Assembly (NCBI RefSeq): GCF_002105535.1
Contig: NZ_CP015848.1
Coordinates: 4,292,985 to 4,356,984 of the forward strand
DNA from: Magnetospirillum sp. ME-1
GTDB taxonomy: Bacteria; Pseudomonadota; Alphaproteobacteria; Rhodospirillales; Magnetospirillaceae
Length of the DNA: 64,000 nt
Direction of reading: 5' to 3'
Positions within the stretch are counted from its first letter, which is position 1. Every line of letters begins with the position of its first letter. Under the pieces are notes generated by a model, which made no database searches, had not been told where the DNA came from, and saw nothing but the letters and a program-made list of their open reading frames with translations. A program made the translations under genes and the position numbers. Below are positions 17,440 through 25,917 of this stretch, piece after piece.

Positions 17440-19725
17440 ATGATCGGACTGGACGCCAATTTGACCGGTAAATCTCCGGACTCGGAAGCGGCCTCCCCCC
17501 TCGCCGTCGTCACGGCGGGAGTGATGCGTTATACCGCCGTGGGTCTGCTGGCCTGGACCCTGCTCCTGGGAATCTCGCTGGCCTGGAACATCAGCAAGCA
17601 GCGTGAAATCACCCTGGAGCTGGCGACCAACACCGCTCTGGCCAACTTCAACAAGGACGTCGCCTATCGCCTGTGGGCATCGGGGCATGGCGGGGTCTAC
17701 GTGGAGCCGACCGAGAAGACCCCGCCCAGCCCCTGGCTGGCCCACCTGCCCGACCGCGACCTGATCGCCAATGACGGCCGGCGGCTGACCCTGATGAATC
17801 CCGCCTACATGCTGCGCGAGATGATGCAGGACCATGGCGAGTTGTACGGCATCAAGGGACGTATCGTCGGCATCGTCGCGCTGAACCCCGCCAACGTCGC
17901 CGACCCGTGGGAGGCCGAGGGCATCCGCCAGTTCGCCGCCGGCCGCATGGACGAGATCATGGAGGTATCCGACATCGACGGCGCCCCCTTCCTGCGCCTG
18001 TTCAAGCCGTTCCGCATGGAGGCCAGCTGCCAGAAATGCCACGGCCATCTGGGCTTCAAGGACGGCGAGGTCCGGGGCGGCATCGGTGTTTCGGTGCCGC
18101 TCGCCCCCTATCAGGCGGGCGAGGCCGAGGTAGTGCGGACCATGAGCGCCACCCACGGAACCGTCTGGCTGACCGGGGTGCTGGCCATCGGCTGGATCGC
18201 CCGGCGCAGCCATGCGCGGCTGACCGCCAACGCCATGATGACCCAGGCCCTGAGCGACAGCGAGCGGTACTATCGCGCCATTGTCGAGACCTCATCCGAC
18301 GGTTTCTGGATGACCGATGCCAAGGGCCGCATTCTCGAGGTCAACAACGCCTATGCCCGCCGCTCCGGCTATAGCGGCGAGCAGCTGCGGACCATGTCCA
18401 TCTCGGACCTGGACGCCGAGGAGACCTCCGAGGAAACCAGCGCCCACATTGCCGCGGTGACCCGTGGCGACGTCGCCCGCTTCGAGACCCGCCACCGCAC
18501 CCGCACCGGTGAAGTCTGGGACGTGGAAGTCAGCACATCCTATTTCCCCGGCGGCGAGGGGCGGCTGTTCGTGTTCCTGCGCGACATTTCCGAGCGCAAG
18601 CAGGCCGAGCGGGTTCTGGCGGACAGCGAGCGCCGCTTCCGCGAAATGGCCGAGACCATCGATCAGGTGTTCTTCATTGCCGATCAGGATTACCGCCGCT
18701 TCCACTACATCAGCCCGGCCTTCAGCCGATTGTGGGGGCGCGATCCGGCGAACCTGATCGAGGATCCCACCTCGTGGCCCGCCTGGATTCATCCCGAGGA
18801 CCGCGAACCGGTCATGGCATTGGTGGCATCGAGCATCGGATCGGGTGAGTACCAGGCGGAATTCCGGGTGGTCCACCCCGATGGCTCGGTGGTCTGGCTG
18901 CACGCCAAATCGTTCGAAGTCAACGACCCGGCGGGCGGCTCACCCTATACCCTGGGGTTCCACACCGACATCAGTCAGGCCAAGATGGTCGAAGCGGAAC
19001 TGCGCGACAAGAATCAGGCGCTGCAGCGTTCCAACGCCGAATTGGAGTCCTTCGCCTATGTGGCTTCCCACGATCTTCGTGAACCGCTGCGCAACATCAC
19101 GTCCTTCTCCACCCTGTTGTCCCGCCGCCTCGCCGGCAAGCTGAACGACGAGGAGCGGGATTACATCAAGATCGTCACCGACGCCGCCAACCGGATGGAC
19201 AGTCTGGTCCGCGACCTGCTGGAAGTCAGCCGGGTGGGGCAAAGCGGGCGGGCCATGGTTCCGGTTTCCCTGAATGAACTGGCCGAATCGGCCCGGGACG
19301 GGCTGCGCAGCCAGATGCAGGCCGCCGACGCCCAAATCGAGATCGCCTCGCCCCTGCCTATTGTGATGGGCAACGATGACGAGCTTTATCGGGTTCTGCT
19401 CAACCTGCTGGGCAACGCACTCAAGTACCACGGCCCGGACCCGGTTCGCATCGTCTTGGACTGCGATGCCGACGGGCCGGAAATGTGGCGCTTCACCGTG
19501 GCCGACAACGGAATCGGCCTGGAGGCGGGCAAAGGCTACGAGGAGCGCATCTTCGGCCTGTTCCAGCGCCTGCACCAGCGCGACGAATACGGCGGCGGCA
19601 CCGGAATCGGCCTGCCGGTCTGCCGCAAGATCATCGAGCGGCACGGCGGACGGATCTGGGCCGAGTCCGAGGGGCTGGGCAAGGGCACCCGCATCGTCTT
19701 CACCCTGCCGAGACTGCCGGATTAG
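17440..19725 (+). CDS. Histidine kinase with DUF3365-type heme-binding sensor and two PAS domains
   Basis: A 761-residue kinase from the ATG at 17440, preceded by TTTGGGGAA; a TTG at 17419 is an alternative. A membrane helix (about 28-48) leads to a periplasmic domain resembling DUF3365/Tll0287, with RLTLMNPAYMLREM and a c-type heme motif CQKCH (C197, C200, H201). A second hydrophobic segment follows, then two PAS domains (about 280-390 and 405-525) ending in FLRDISERKQAE and FHTDISQAKMVE, then a HisKA with H544 in SHDLREPLRN and a HATPase_c domain (DNGIGL, GTGIGL). It probably senses redox state or a small gas through the heme. No partner regulator is adjacent. Confidence 0.88.
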   Translation: MIGLDANLTGKSPDSEAASPLAVVTAGVMRYTAVGLLAWTLLLGISLAWNISKQREITLELATNTALANFNKDVAYRLWASGHGGVYVEPTEKTPPSPWLAHLPDRDLIANDGRRLTLMNPAYMLREMMQDHGELYGIKGRIVGIVALNPANVADPWEAEGIRQFAAGRMDEIMEVSDIDGAPFLRLFKPFRMEASCQKCHGHLGFKDGEVRGGIGVSVPLAPYQAGEAEVVRTMSATHGTVWLTGVLAIGWIARRSHARLTANAMMTQALSDSERYYRAIVETSSDGFWMTDAKGRILEVNNAYARRSGYSGEQLRTMSISDLDAEETSEETSAHIAAVTRGDVARFETRHRTRTGEVWDVEVSTSYFPGGEGRLFVFLRDISERKQAERVLADSERRFREMAETIDQVFFIADQDYRRFHYISPAFSRLWGRDPANLIEDPTSWPAWIHPEDREPVMALVASSIGSGEYQAEFRVVHPDGSVVWLHAKSFEVNDPAGGSPYTLGFHTDISQAKMVEAELRDKNQALQRSNAELESFAYVASHDLREPLRNITSFSTLLSRRLAGKLNDEERDYIKIVTDAANRMDSLVRDLLEVSRVGQSGRAMVPVSLNELAESARDGLRSQMQAADAQIEIASPLPIVMGNDDELYRVLLNLLGNALKYHGPDPVRIVLDCDADGPEMWRFTVADNGIGLEAGKGYEERIFGLFQRLHQRDEYGGGTGIGLPVCRKIIERHGGRIWAESEGLGKGTRIVFTLPRLPD

Positions 19726-20027
19726 CGCCCCCGGCTGAGCTCCAGTTCCGCCCTGGCCAGGGCGGCGTCGAGTTGGGACCTCAGGCTTGCCTTCTCCGCC
19801 GCCGGCGCCTGGCGGAAACGGCGCAACAGGTCGTCGGCCTCCATCAGGATAGGGCCGGCCCCCATGGCGGAATGGGCGGAAGCCCTGACCTTCAGCGTCT
19901 CGATCTCGGCCGACTTGGCGGCCGCATAGGCGTTGTCCGATGACGGCGCGGGCTTGTCGGCGGCCCAGGCTCCCCCCAGCCATAGGCAAACGGCCAGGGC
20001 GGGCAACAGGCGGTGAAATGTGGTCAT
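19722..20027 (-). CDS. Small periplasmic helical protein of unknown function, last gene of the export operon
   Basis: A 101-residue protein with a signal peptide (LLPALAVCLWLGGAWA, then ADKPAP). The mature part is short, Ala-rich and predicted helical by its heptad-like pattern (SAEIETLKVRASAHS, EADDLLRRFRQAPAAEKAS). No family was recognised. It follows the M50-HlyD gene by 21 bp on the same strand and overlaps the end of the convergent kinase by 4 bp. Position suggests an accessory role in the export system encoded upstream. Confidence 0.65.
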   Translation of the reverse strand: MTTFHRLLPALAVCLWLGGAWAADKPAPSSDNAYAAAKSAEIETLKVRASAHSAMGAGPILMEADDLLRRFRQAPAAEKASLRSQLDAALARAELELSRGR

Positions 20028-20048
20028 GATGCACCTCCGATCATCAAT

Positions 20049-22151
20049 CTATACCCCCCATTCGCGAATCACTACCGTGGCGGCGGCGCGGAACAGGCGC
20101 TCGAGCACCGAGCGTCCCTCGCCGTCCAGATGGACCTCGCCCCGCTGCATCACCGGCTCGGACGCCGTGCCGGCCACGGACAGGCGAACACGATAGAGCG
20201 CCGCGTCGGGGACCAGGGCCTTGTCGACGAAACGGGCTGGAACGGTTCCTCCGTACTGGACGGCCAGGGCGGGATCGACCAGCCCCCGCACCGCCGTACG
20301 GTCGATCTCGACGATGGCGGCCGGCACCCCCGCCCGCGCGCCTTCGGCCAGAAACAGGGCCTTGGCCCCGGGCCGGAGGCGCGGCAGGTCGTCCTCGGCC
20401 ACATAGGCTTCGACCAAACCCCCGGGGGCACGGACCGCCATCAGTGCCTCGCGCTGGTTCAGCCACTGGCCTTGCAACAGACTGGGCGACGTGTCGCCCA
20501 CCCAGCCGGCGATGGGCGCCTTGAGCGTCAGGCGGGCCTTGTCGCGCAGCAGGGCGGCATGTTCGGCCTGGACGGCCTCCAGCTCGCGGGCGATAGCCTG
20601 GGAGCGGTCGCGGAAACTGTCCTCGAAGCCCACCGAGGACAGCTCGTATTTCAGCACCCCCATGCGCCGCGCCGCCTGGGCCAGGCGGAAATCGATTTCG
20701 GGATTGTCAAGGACGGCCAGCACGCTGCCAGCTTCCACCCAGATTTCATCCCGCACGTTCACCGACTTCAAAATGGCGGGGCCGGGCGGATACAACACAA
20801 TATGTCCGGCGGCCTTCAGCATGGCGGGAGCCGTGACCCGGCCGTTCCAGGGCACCAGGGCCAGCAACACCGCCACCCCCGCCAATCCCAGGGTCCAGCG
20901 CGATCGCCGCGAGGCCTTGATCGCCCCTGAACGCTTGCGCCACTCCCCCATCTCGGCGGCCACGGGCTTGATCACGAACCAGCCGATCTCCACCGCGAAC
21001 AGCAGGATGCCGACCACCTTGATGAAGAAGTGGTAGACCAGCACCGCGATGCCGAGAAACAGGCTGAGGCGGTAGATCCACACCGCCCAGGCAAAGACGA
21101 TCAGAAAGCCGCGGCGGCCGGGGGCCACGTGTTCCGGCTGAGGTTCGCCCAGGCGGAACAGGATCTCGCGCAGACGCCAGCGGGCCAGGGCGAAGGCCCG
21201 GTTGTGCAGATTGGGCATGTCCAGCGCGTCGGCCATGAGGAAATAGCCGTCGAAGCGCATGAACGGGCTGAGGTTGATCAGCAGCGAGGAGATCCAGGTG
21301 GTGGCGGCCAGGGTGAAGGCCATCTGCCGCAAGGTGCCGCCGGGCAGCAACGCCCAGGCCAAGGTCGCCCAAGCCGCCAGGGTCAGTTCGGCCAGCACCC
21401 CCGCCCCGCCGATCAGCAGGCGCCGTCGCCGGTCGGGCAGCTTCCAGGCCTCGTTGACGTCGGTATAGAGCACCGGCATCAGGACCAGGAAGGCCACCCC
21501 CATGGTCGGCACCCGCAGCCCGAAGGCCTTGGCGGACAGGGCGTGGCCCAGTTCGTGGATGATCTTGGCCAGCCCCAGGGCCACGCCGAACGCCGCCAGC
21601 CCGGTGATGGAGAACTGGTCCACCAGGGTGGTGGCGAAGACGTTCCATTGCCGCCCCACCAGCAGCAATCCGGCCAGGAGCGCCGCGACGCTGGCCAGAC
21701 GGAAGGTCCGGCCGCCCAGCCACGCCACCCATGGCAGCAGGACGTCCAGCAGCCGATCGGGACGCACCAGCGGCACCCGGAAGAACAGGTAGTGATGCAG
21801 CAGCCACTCGGCCCACGACGTCCGCGACGCCCGCGCGATGGAGAGCAGATGCCGGGTGTATTGCGGCCCTCCGGGCCGCAGCAGCTGGCCGCGGGCCAGG
21901 AATTCCACCATGTCGGCCACGTCCTCGGCCTCCACCTCCAGGGTGGTTTCGTGGCGGACCCGCTCCGCCACCGCCTCGGGCTCGCCCAGATGCCAGCGCG
22001 ACAGCATCTCGAAGGCCGGCCAGGACAGGCGGAAGAACTGGTTGCGCAAGGGGTCGTGCAGCGTCCAGGTGGGCGCGCCGTCGCCTCCGCGCGGCCCCGG
22101 ATGCACGGTCAGTTCCTCGCGCAGCGGCGGCAGCATGGCGGCGGCGATCAT
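20049..22151 (-). CDS. M50 site-2-protease-like membrane protein fused to a HlyD-like adaptor domain
   Basis: A 700-residue fusion. Residues 1-95 are soluble and may be PqqD-like. The membrane part (about 140-400) contains H199-E200-L-G-H203 inside a helix (AKIIHELGHALSAKAFG) and NLSPFMRFDGYF with D301, so all M50 metalloprotease ligands are intact. After another membrane span (LGLAGVAVLLALVPW, about 421-435) a HlyD/biotinyl-lipoyl-like periplasmic part follows, with AILKSVNVRDEIWVEAGSVL, a coiled coil and LKAPIAGWVGD. It resembles the COG1994/YydH-type peptide metalloprotease group. In this operon it replaces the ABC ATPase expected in a type I exporter. Start ATG at 22151, 3 bp after the preceding gene. 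Confidence 0.85.
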   Translation of the reverse strand: MIAAAMLPPLREELTVHPGPRGGDGAPTWTLHDPLRNQFFRLSWPAFEMLSRWHLGEPEAVAERVRHETTLEVEAEDVADMVEFLARGQLLRPGGPQYTRHLLSIARASRTSWAEWLLHHYLFFRVPLVRPDRLLDVLLPWVAWLGGRTFRLASVAALLAGLLLVGRQWNVFATTLVDQFSITGLAAFGVALGLAKIIHELGHALSAKAFGLRVPTMGVAFLVLMPVLYTDVNEAWKLPDRRRRLLIGGAGVLAELTLAAWATLAWALLPGGTLRQMAFTLAATTWISSLLINLSPFMRFDGYFLMADALDMPNLHNRAFALARWRLREILFRLGEPQPEHVAPGRRGFLIVFAWAVWIYRLSLFLGIAVLVYHFFIKVVGILLFAVEIGWFVIKPVAAEMGEWRKRSGAIKASRRSRWTLGLAGVAVLLALVPWNGRVTAPAMLKAAGHIVLYPPGPAILKSVNVRDEIWVEAGSVLAVLDNPEIDFRLAQAARRMGVLKYELSSVGFEDSFRDRSQAIARELEAVQAEHAALLRDKARLTLKAPIAGWVGDTSPSLLQGQWLNQREALMAVRAPGGLVEAYVAEDDLPRLRPGAKALFLAEGARAGVPAAIVEIDRTAVRGLVDPALAVQYGGTVPARFVDKALVPDAALYRVRLSVAGTASEPVMQRGEVHLDGEGRSVLERLFRAAATVVIREWGV

Positions 22152-22154
22152 GGG

Positions 22155-23480
22155 CTAAAAACCCACGAACTGGCGGACCGCCACCAGCGGCTTGCGAAAC
22201 AGCCACCAGATCAGCGGCACGGTGTCGCCGTCGATGCGGGCCGTGCCCTTGAGCCCCAGGCGCGGCTTTTCCTGGCCATCGACCAGAAAGGCGCGCACCC
22301 GGTGCGCCAAGGTGGCGTCGGGCCGGGCCGAGGGTTCGTAGGCCACGCTGCGCACCACGGCGCGAACCGGCGACAGGGGGCGGGAATTGAGGAACAGGGT
22401 GAGGCGTGCGCCGGGCCGCGCCTCGCCGGCATCGGCCACCGCCAGCCAGGCCTCCACCTCGGTGTCGGTCTCGTCGGCCACCAGCATCACCTTCTCGCCC
22501 ACCACCACCGGACGGCCGATCCAGTCGGACGGATCGTCGAGAACGGCGATGCCCGGCCCCGGTGATTTCACCCGAATCCGCTCCAGCTGGCTTTCCAGCC
22601 ACTTGGCCTCGGCGGCCTTCTCCTCGGCGCGGCCGGCCAGAATGGCCACCTGGACCTTGGCCTTGGAATCGAAGACCTGGGCCTGGGCCGCTTGCCGGTA
22701 TTCCGCCTCGGCGGTGGCGTGCTGCTGGCGGGCCACATCCAGACGCCCCGCAAGCTGGGTCGCATCCAGGTCGAACAGCGGCTTGCCCTCTGCAACCGCT
22801 TCATTGGGCCGCACATGAATACGGTCGATGACGCCGTCCAGGGGCGAGCGCACCACCAGGGGATGGGCGGGCACCAAATCGGCGGGCGCCAGCACCGAGC
22901 CGGTCACCGGGAACAAGGACAAGGCCAGCAACCCCACCGCCAGGATCTGGCGCTTGCGACTGGCCTTCAGCCGGCCGAGAGCCTTGGCCCATGCAGACGG
23001 GCGGTGAAAGCGGGCCAGGGAGGCGGTCACCGCCTCGCCCAGGCGGGACAGCAGGGCCATGTCGCCGTCGTGCCACTCCGCCTCGGCGGCATAGAGGAGG
23101 GCCGCGCCATCGCCCAGAGGCAGCCACAGGGCATGGGGCGGCAGCCATTCGCCCCACTGCCCGGCCAGATCATCGGGCAGGTCGGCGGCGGAGATGGCGG
23201 CAGCCTCGCTGCGGCGGGAAAGATGGCGGCACACGGCCTCCATCCACAGCAGGAAGGGAGCGTTGCGGTCGGGCAAAGCCAGACCCGAAACCGCCTGAAC
23301 GCCCTTGTCCCGGTGCCACAGGACCGCCTGGCGATAGGGAACCAGGGCATGGGCGTCGTTGACCGCCACGAAGGCGATCTCGGCGGCATCCGCCGCCCGC
23401 AGGATGCGCCCCTCCACATCGATCAGGGTCGCCAGACGCAGGGCCGTTCCGGCCTCGATATCCATCATGCCCCCGCTCAT
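22155..23480 (-). CDS. HlyD-like membrane fusion protein with cytoplasmic GAF-like N-terminus
   Basis: A 441-residue protein. The first 160 or so residues resemble a GAF-type cytoplasmic domain (AEIAFVAVNDAHALVPYRQA, WLPLGDGAALLYAAEAEW). A single membrane helix (RQILAVGLLALSLFPVTGSV, about 177-196) is followed by a periplasmic adaptor: a lipoyl-like half motif SPLDGVIDRIHVRPNEAVAE, a coiled-coil segment and the second half IRVKSPGPGIAVLDD. It should bridge the inner membrane to the TolC-like protein. The ATG at 23480 directly abuts the upstream stop codon; an ATG pair at 23468/23465 is an alternative start. Confidence 0.83.
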   Translation of the reverse strand: MSGGMMDIEAGTALRLATLIDVEGRILRAADAAEIAFVAVNDAHALVPYRQAVLWHRDKGVQAVSGLALPDRNAPFLLWMEAVCRHLSRRSEAAAISAADLPDDLAGQWGEWLPPHALWLPLGDGAALLYAAEAEWHDGDMALLSRLGEAVTASLARFHRPSAWAKALGRLKASRKRQILAVGLLALSLFPVTGSVLAPADLVPAHPLVVRSPLDGVIDRIHVRPNEAVAEGKPLFDLDATQLAGRLDVARQQHATAEAEYRQAAQAQVFDSKAKVQVAILAGRAEEKAAEAKWLESQLERIRVKSPGPGIAVLDDPSDWIGRPVVVGEKVMLVADETDTEVEAWLAVADAGEARPGARLTLFLNSRPLSPVRAVVRSVAYEPSARPDATLAHRVRAFLVDGQEKPRLGLKGTARIDGDTVPLIWWLFRKPLVAVRQFVGF

Positions 23481-24200
23481 TCAGGGAGGCGGAGCCAGCA
23501 GGACCTTGCCCGACATGCCGGCCGACAGTTCCGGGAAGTGACCGCCGATGGCACCCGCCACCCGCACGGTCTGGCTGACCGGGTCGATGCGGGCGCCGAC
23601 CCTGATCAGCTTCACCGGATAGGTCTTGCCGGTCTCGTCGATGGCGGCCTGGAAGACGTGTCCGGGCTTCAGCCACACCAGCCATTTGCTGGGCACCAGG
23701 AAATCCAGTTCCAGCACCGAATCGTCGAGGATGTCCAGCAGCGCCTGGCCCGGCTGGACGTATTGCTGTCCCCTCACCTTCTGTTCCACCACCCGGCCGT
23801 CGAAGGGCGCGGTGACGGCGCATTTGGAGACCATGGCGCTCATGGCGGCGACCTTGGCGCGGGCCTTTTCCGCCTCGGCCACCGAGACGTCGGTTTCCAG
23901 CTTGCCCACGGTCTGCAGTTCCAGCAGCCGCCGGTTGACCGCCAGGGTCTTGTCGGCGGCGGATTGGGCGGCACGGGCCTCGTCCAGCTGGGCCCGGTTG
24001 ACCGAGCAGTCGAAGGCGACCAGCACCTGTCCCCTGGTGAAGCGCTCGCCCTCGCGCGCGCCGATCTTCTCCACCTTGGCGCCGATCTCGGCGGCCAGGG
24101 TGGTGAAGTCGCGGGGACTGAGCTGGGCCCGCAATTCCTGTCCCCAGGCGGGGGCGGCGCAGGCAAGCACCGCCAGTCCCGCCAGGGCGGCACGCCTCAT
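23481..24200 (-). CDS. HlyD/RND-type periplasmic adaptor subunit
   Basis: A 239-residue periplasmic adaptor with a signal peptide (MRRAALAGLAVLACAAPAWG). The lipoyl-like halves are AAEIGAKVEKIGAREGERFT and CAVTAPFDGRVVEQKVRGQQ, separated by a helical hairpin, and a beta-barrel segment (KLIRVGARIDPVSQTVRVAG) follows, as in RND-type membrane fusion proteins. It lacks an inner-membrane helix, so it is a second, soluble adaptor beside the 441-residue one. The ATG at 24200 overlaps the TolC-like gene's stop by 4 bp. Confidence 0.85.
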   Translation of the reverse strand: MRRAALAGLAVLACAAPAWGQELRAQLSPRDFTTLAAEIGAKVEKIGAREGERFTRGQVLVAFDCSVNRAQLDEARAAQSAADKTLAVNRRLLELQTVGKLETDVSVAEAEKARAKVAAMSAMVSKCAVTAPFDGRVVEQKVRGQQYVQPGQALLDILDDSVLELDFLVPSKWLVWLKPGHVFQAAIDETGKTYPVKLIRVGARIDPVSQTVRVAGAIGGHFPELSAGMSGKVLLAPPP

Positions 24201-25891
24201 CGGCCGGAAGCCTGGTACAGGCTGCGGATATGGGCGATGACGGTGCCCACCGTCTCCTCGGTCAGGCTGGCCTCGGCATCGCCCTTGATCCACTGGGTGT
24301 TCTCGGTGGTCAGCGGCTCCGGGGCCGGGGCTGCCCCGGCCATGGCCGGAGCGGAAACCGGAGCCGGAGCGGAAGCCGGAGCCGGAGCCGGCTCCGCCGC
24401 CACGCCATCGCGGCCCCAGGACTCCAGCCCAGCGGCCACCGCGCGGGACAGGGATTTGAGATCGCCGCCCTCGGCCTTTTCCACCTGCAGGTCATGGCCG
24501 ATGGTCGCCTGGATCTTGGCGTAGGCCTGCTCCACCTGGGCATAGGACTGGAAGCGGCGCAGCTGGGACGCAATGGCCGAGGCGCGCCCCGCCACCCGCT
24601 CGAGAATGCCCGTGGCGTCGTTGGCGGTCCTGGCCTCGGACAGCTCGAACAGCCGCCGGTCCACCTGCCACAATTCGTCCGATTGCTGGAATTGGCTGAC
24701 CGAGTTCTGGAACTGGCGCTCGCTCACATGGACCTGGGCCAGCACCGCCATGCGCAGTGCCACGCGCTTGGAGTTGGCGACCTCTTCATTGGTCTCGGCA
24801 TAGTCCAGCTGCGACTTGCCCGAGAACACGTTCATGACGTTCCAAGACAGCTTGGCGCCCGCCTCCCACCAGCGATTGTCCATCAGGAACGAATTGCCGT
24901 CCCAATTCCGCCCGCCGGAAAAGGTGATGCCGGGCAGAAGCTTGAGAATAGCCTTCTTGGTGTCATCGATGGCGATGCGCGACAGGTAGCCCTGTTCACG
25001 CAGGTCGGGATTGCCGGCAAAGGCCAGTTCTTCCATGCGCTCCAGCGGCGTGGTCCATTCTGGCACCTTCATTTCGGCCGGAACGTCCAGCACCAGCTTG
25101 CTCCCCGGCGGCACATTGATCAGCGCCGCCAGCTCGATCTGGGCGGTGGACAGCTCCTGCTGGATGGCCGTCAGCTGGCGCAGCGTCTCCAGCAGCGACT
25201 TCTGGTAGCGCAAGGATTCGGCCGGCGCCTTGAGGTTCTCCCGCTCCACCTGCCGGGCCTTGCCCAGGGCGTCCTTGGCTTCCGCCACCGCACGGTCCAC
25301 ATCGGCGCTCAGAACCTGATAGGCGGCGGCGCGCCAGAAGGCGAAGCGCACCTCGGTCACCAGGTTATGCACCGCCTTGCGCCGACGCTCGGTGGCCACC
25401 AGGGCACGATCGGCATTGGCCTTGGCGCTGTAATAGGTGACGCCGAAATCCAACACGTTCCACGACATGGTGAGATCAGCGGTCTTGCTCCGCTGGTCGG
25501 CCGACACGCTGTAGGCACCGCCCCGCTGGCCGGTCTGGACATCATGCGAGACAGTGGCGTTGGGTTCGGACCGATAGGAGTAACCGGCATTGGCCGTGAG
25601 CTTCGGCAACATGTCCCAACGGTCCACATCGGTCTGGCCCAGCGCCAGCGCCTCCTCCATCATCTTGGAGCGCTTGTCCAGGTTGTACTTCAGCGCCCGC
25701 GCAATGGCCTCGGACACCGACAGCGGGCCGATCAAAGGCTCGCCGCCCTTGAACATGGCCTCGCGGTCGGCAACCGCCTGGGCCTTCAATTCCTCGGCCG
25801 TGAACGGCTCGGGCGTCACCGCGCAGGCGGCGAGCAGAGCAACCAGCGAGGCCGACGCCAACAGACGGCCGGCGCGCTTCACATCAATCAT
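24197..25891 (-). CDS. TolC-like outer-membrane efflux lipoprotein
   Basis: A TolC-family outer-membrane channel of 564 residues from the ATG at 25891, chosen because AGGGGG lies upstream and the product then starts with a clean lipoprotein signal (LLASASLVALLAACAVTPEP); ATG codons at 25915 and 25912 would add eight or seven residues. Two repeated helical-hairpin regions typical of outer-membrane efflux proteins span about 60-460. A low-complexity Ala-Pro segment (EPAPAPASAPAPVSAPA) precedes a short C-terminal tail. It sits directly after the giant surface protein gene and would be its outer-membrane exit. Confidence 0.85.
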   Translation of the reverse strand: MIDVKRAGRLLASASLVALLAACAVTPEPFTAEELKAQAVADREAMFKGGEPLIGPLSVSEAIARALKYNLDKRSKMMEEALALGQTDVDRWDMLPKLTANAGYSYRSEPNATVSHDVQTGQRGGAYSVSADQRSKTADLTMSWNVLDFGVTYYSAKANADRALVATERRRKAVHNLVTEVRFAFWRAAAYQVLSADVDRAVAEAKDALGKARQVERENLKAPAESLRYQKSLLETLRQLTAIQQELSTAQIELAALINVPPGSKLVLDVPAEMKVPEWTTPLERMEELAFAGNPDLREQGYLSRIAIDDTKKAILKLLPGITFSGGRNWDGNSFLMDNRWWEAGAKLSWNVMNVFSGKSQLDYAETNEEVANSKRVALRMAVLAQVHVSERQFQNSVSQFQQSDELWQVDRRLFELSEARTANDATGILERVAGRASAIASQLRRFQSYAQVEQAYAKIQATIGHDLQVEKAEGGDLKSLSRAVAAGLESWGRDGVAAEPAPAPASAPAPVSAPAMAGAAPAPEPLTTENTQWIKGDAEASLTEETVGTVIAHIRSLYQASGR

Positions 25892-25917
25892 CGTCCAAAT
25901 CCCCCTGTTCATCATCT

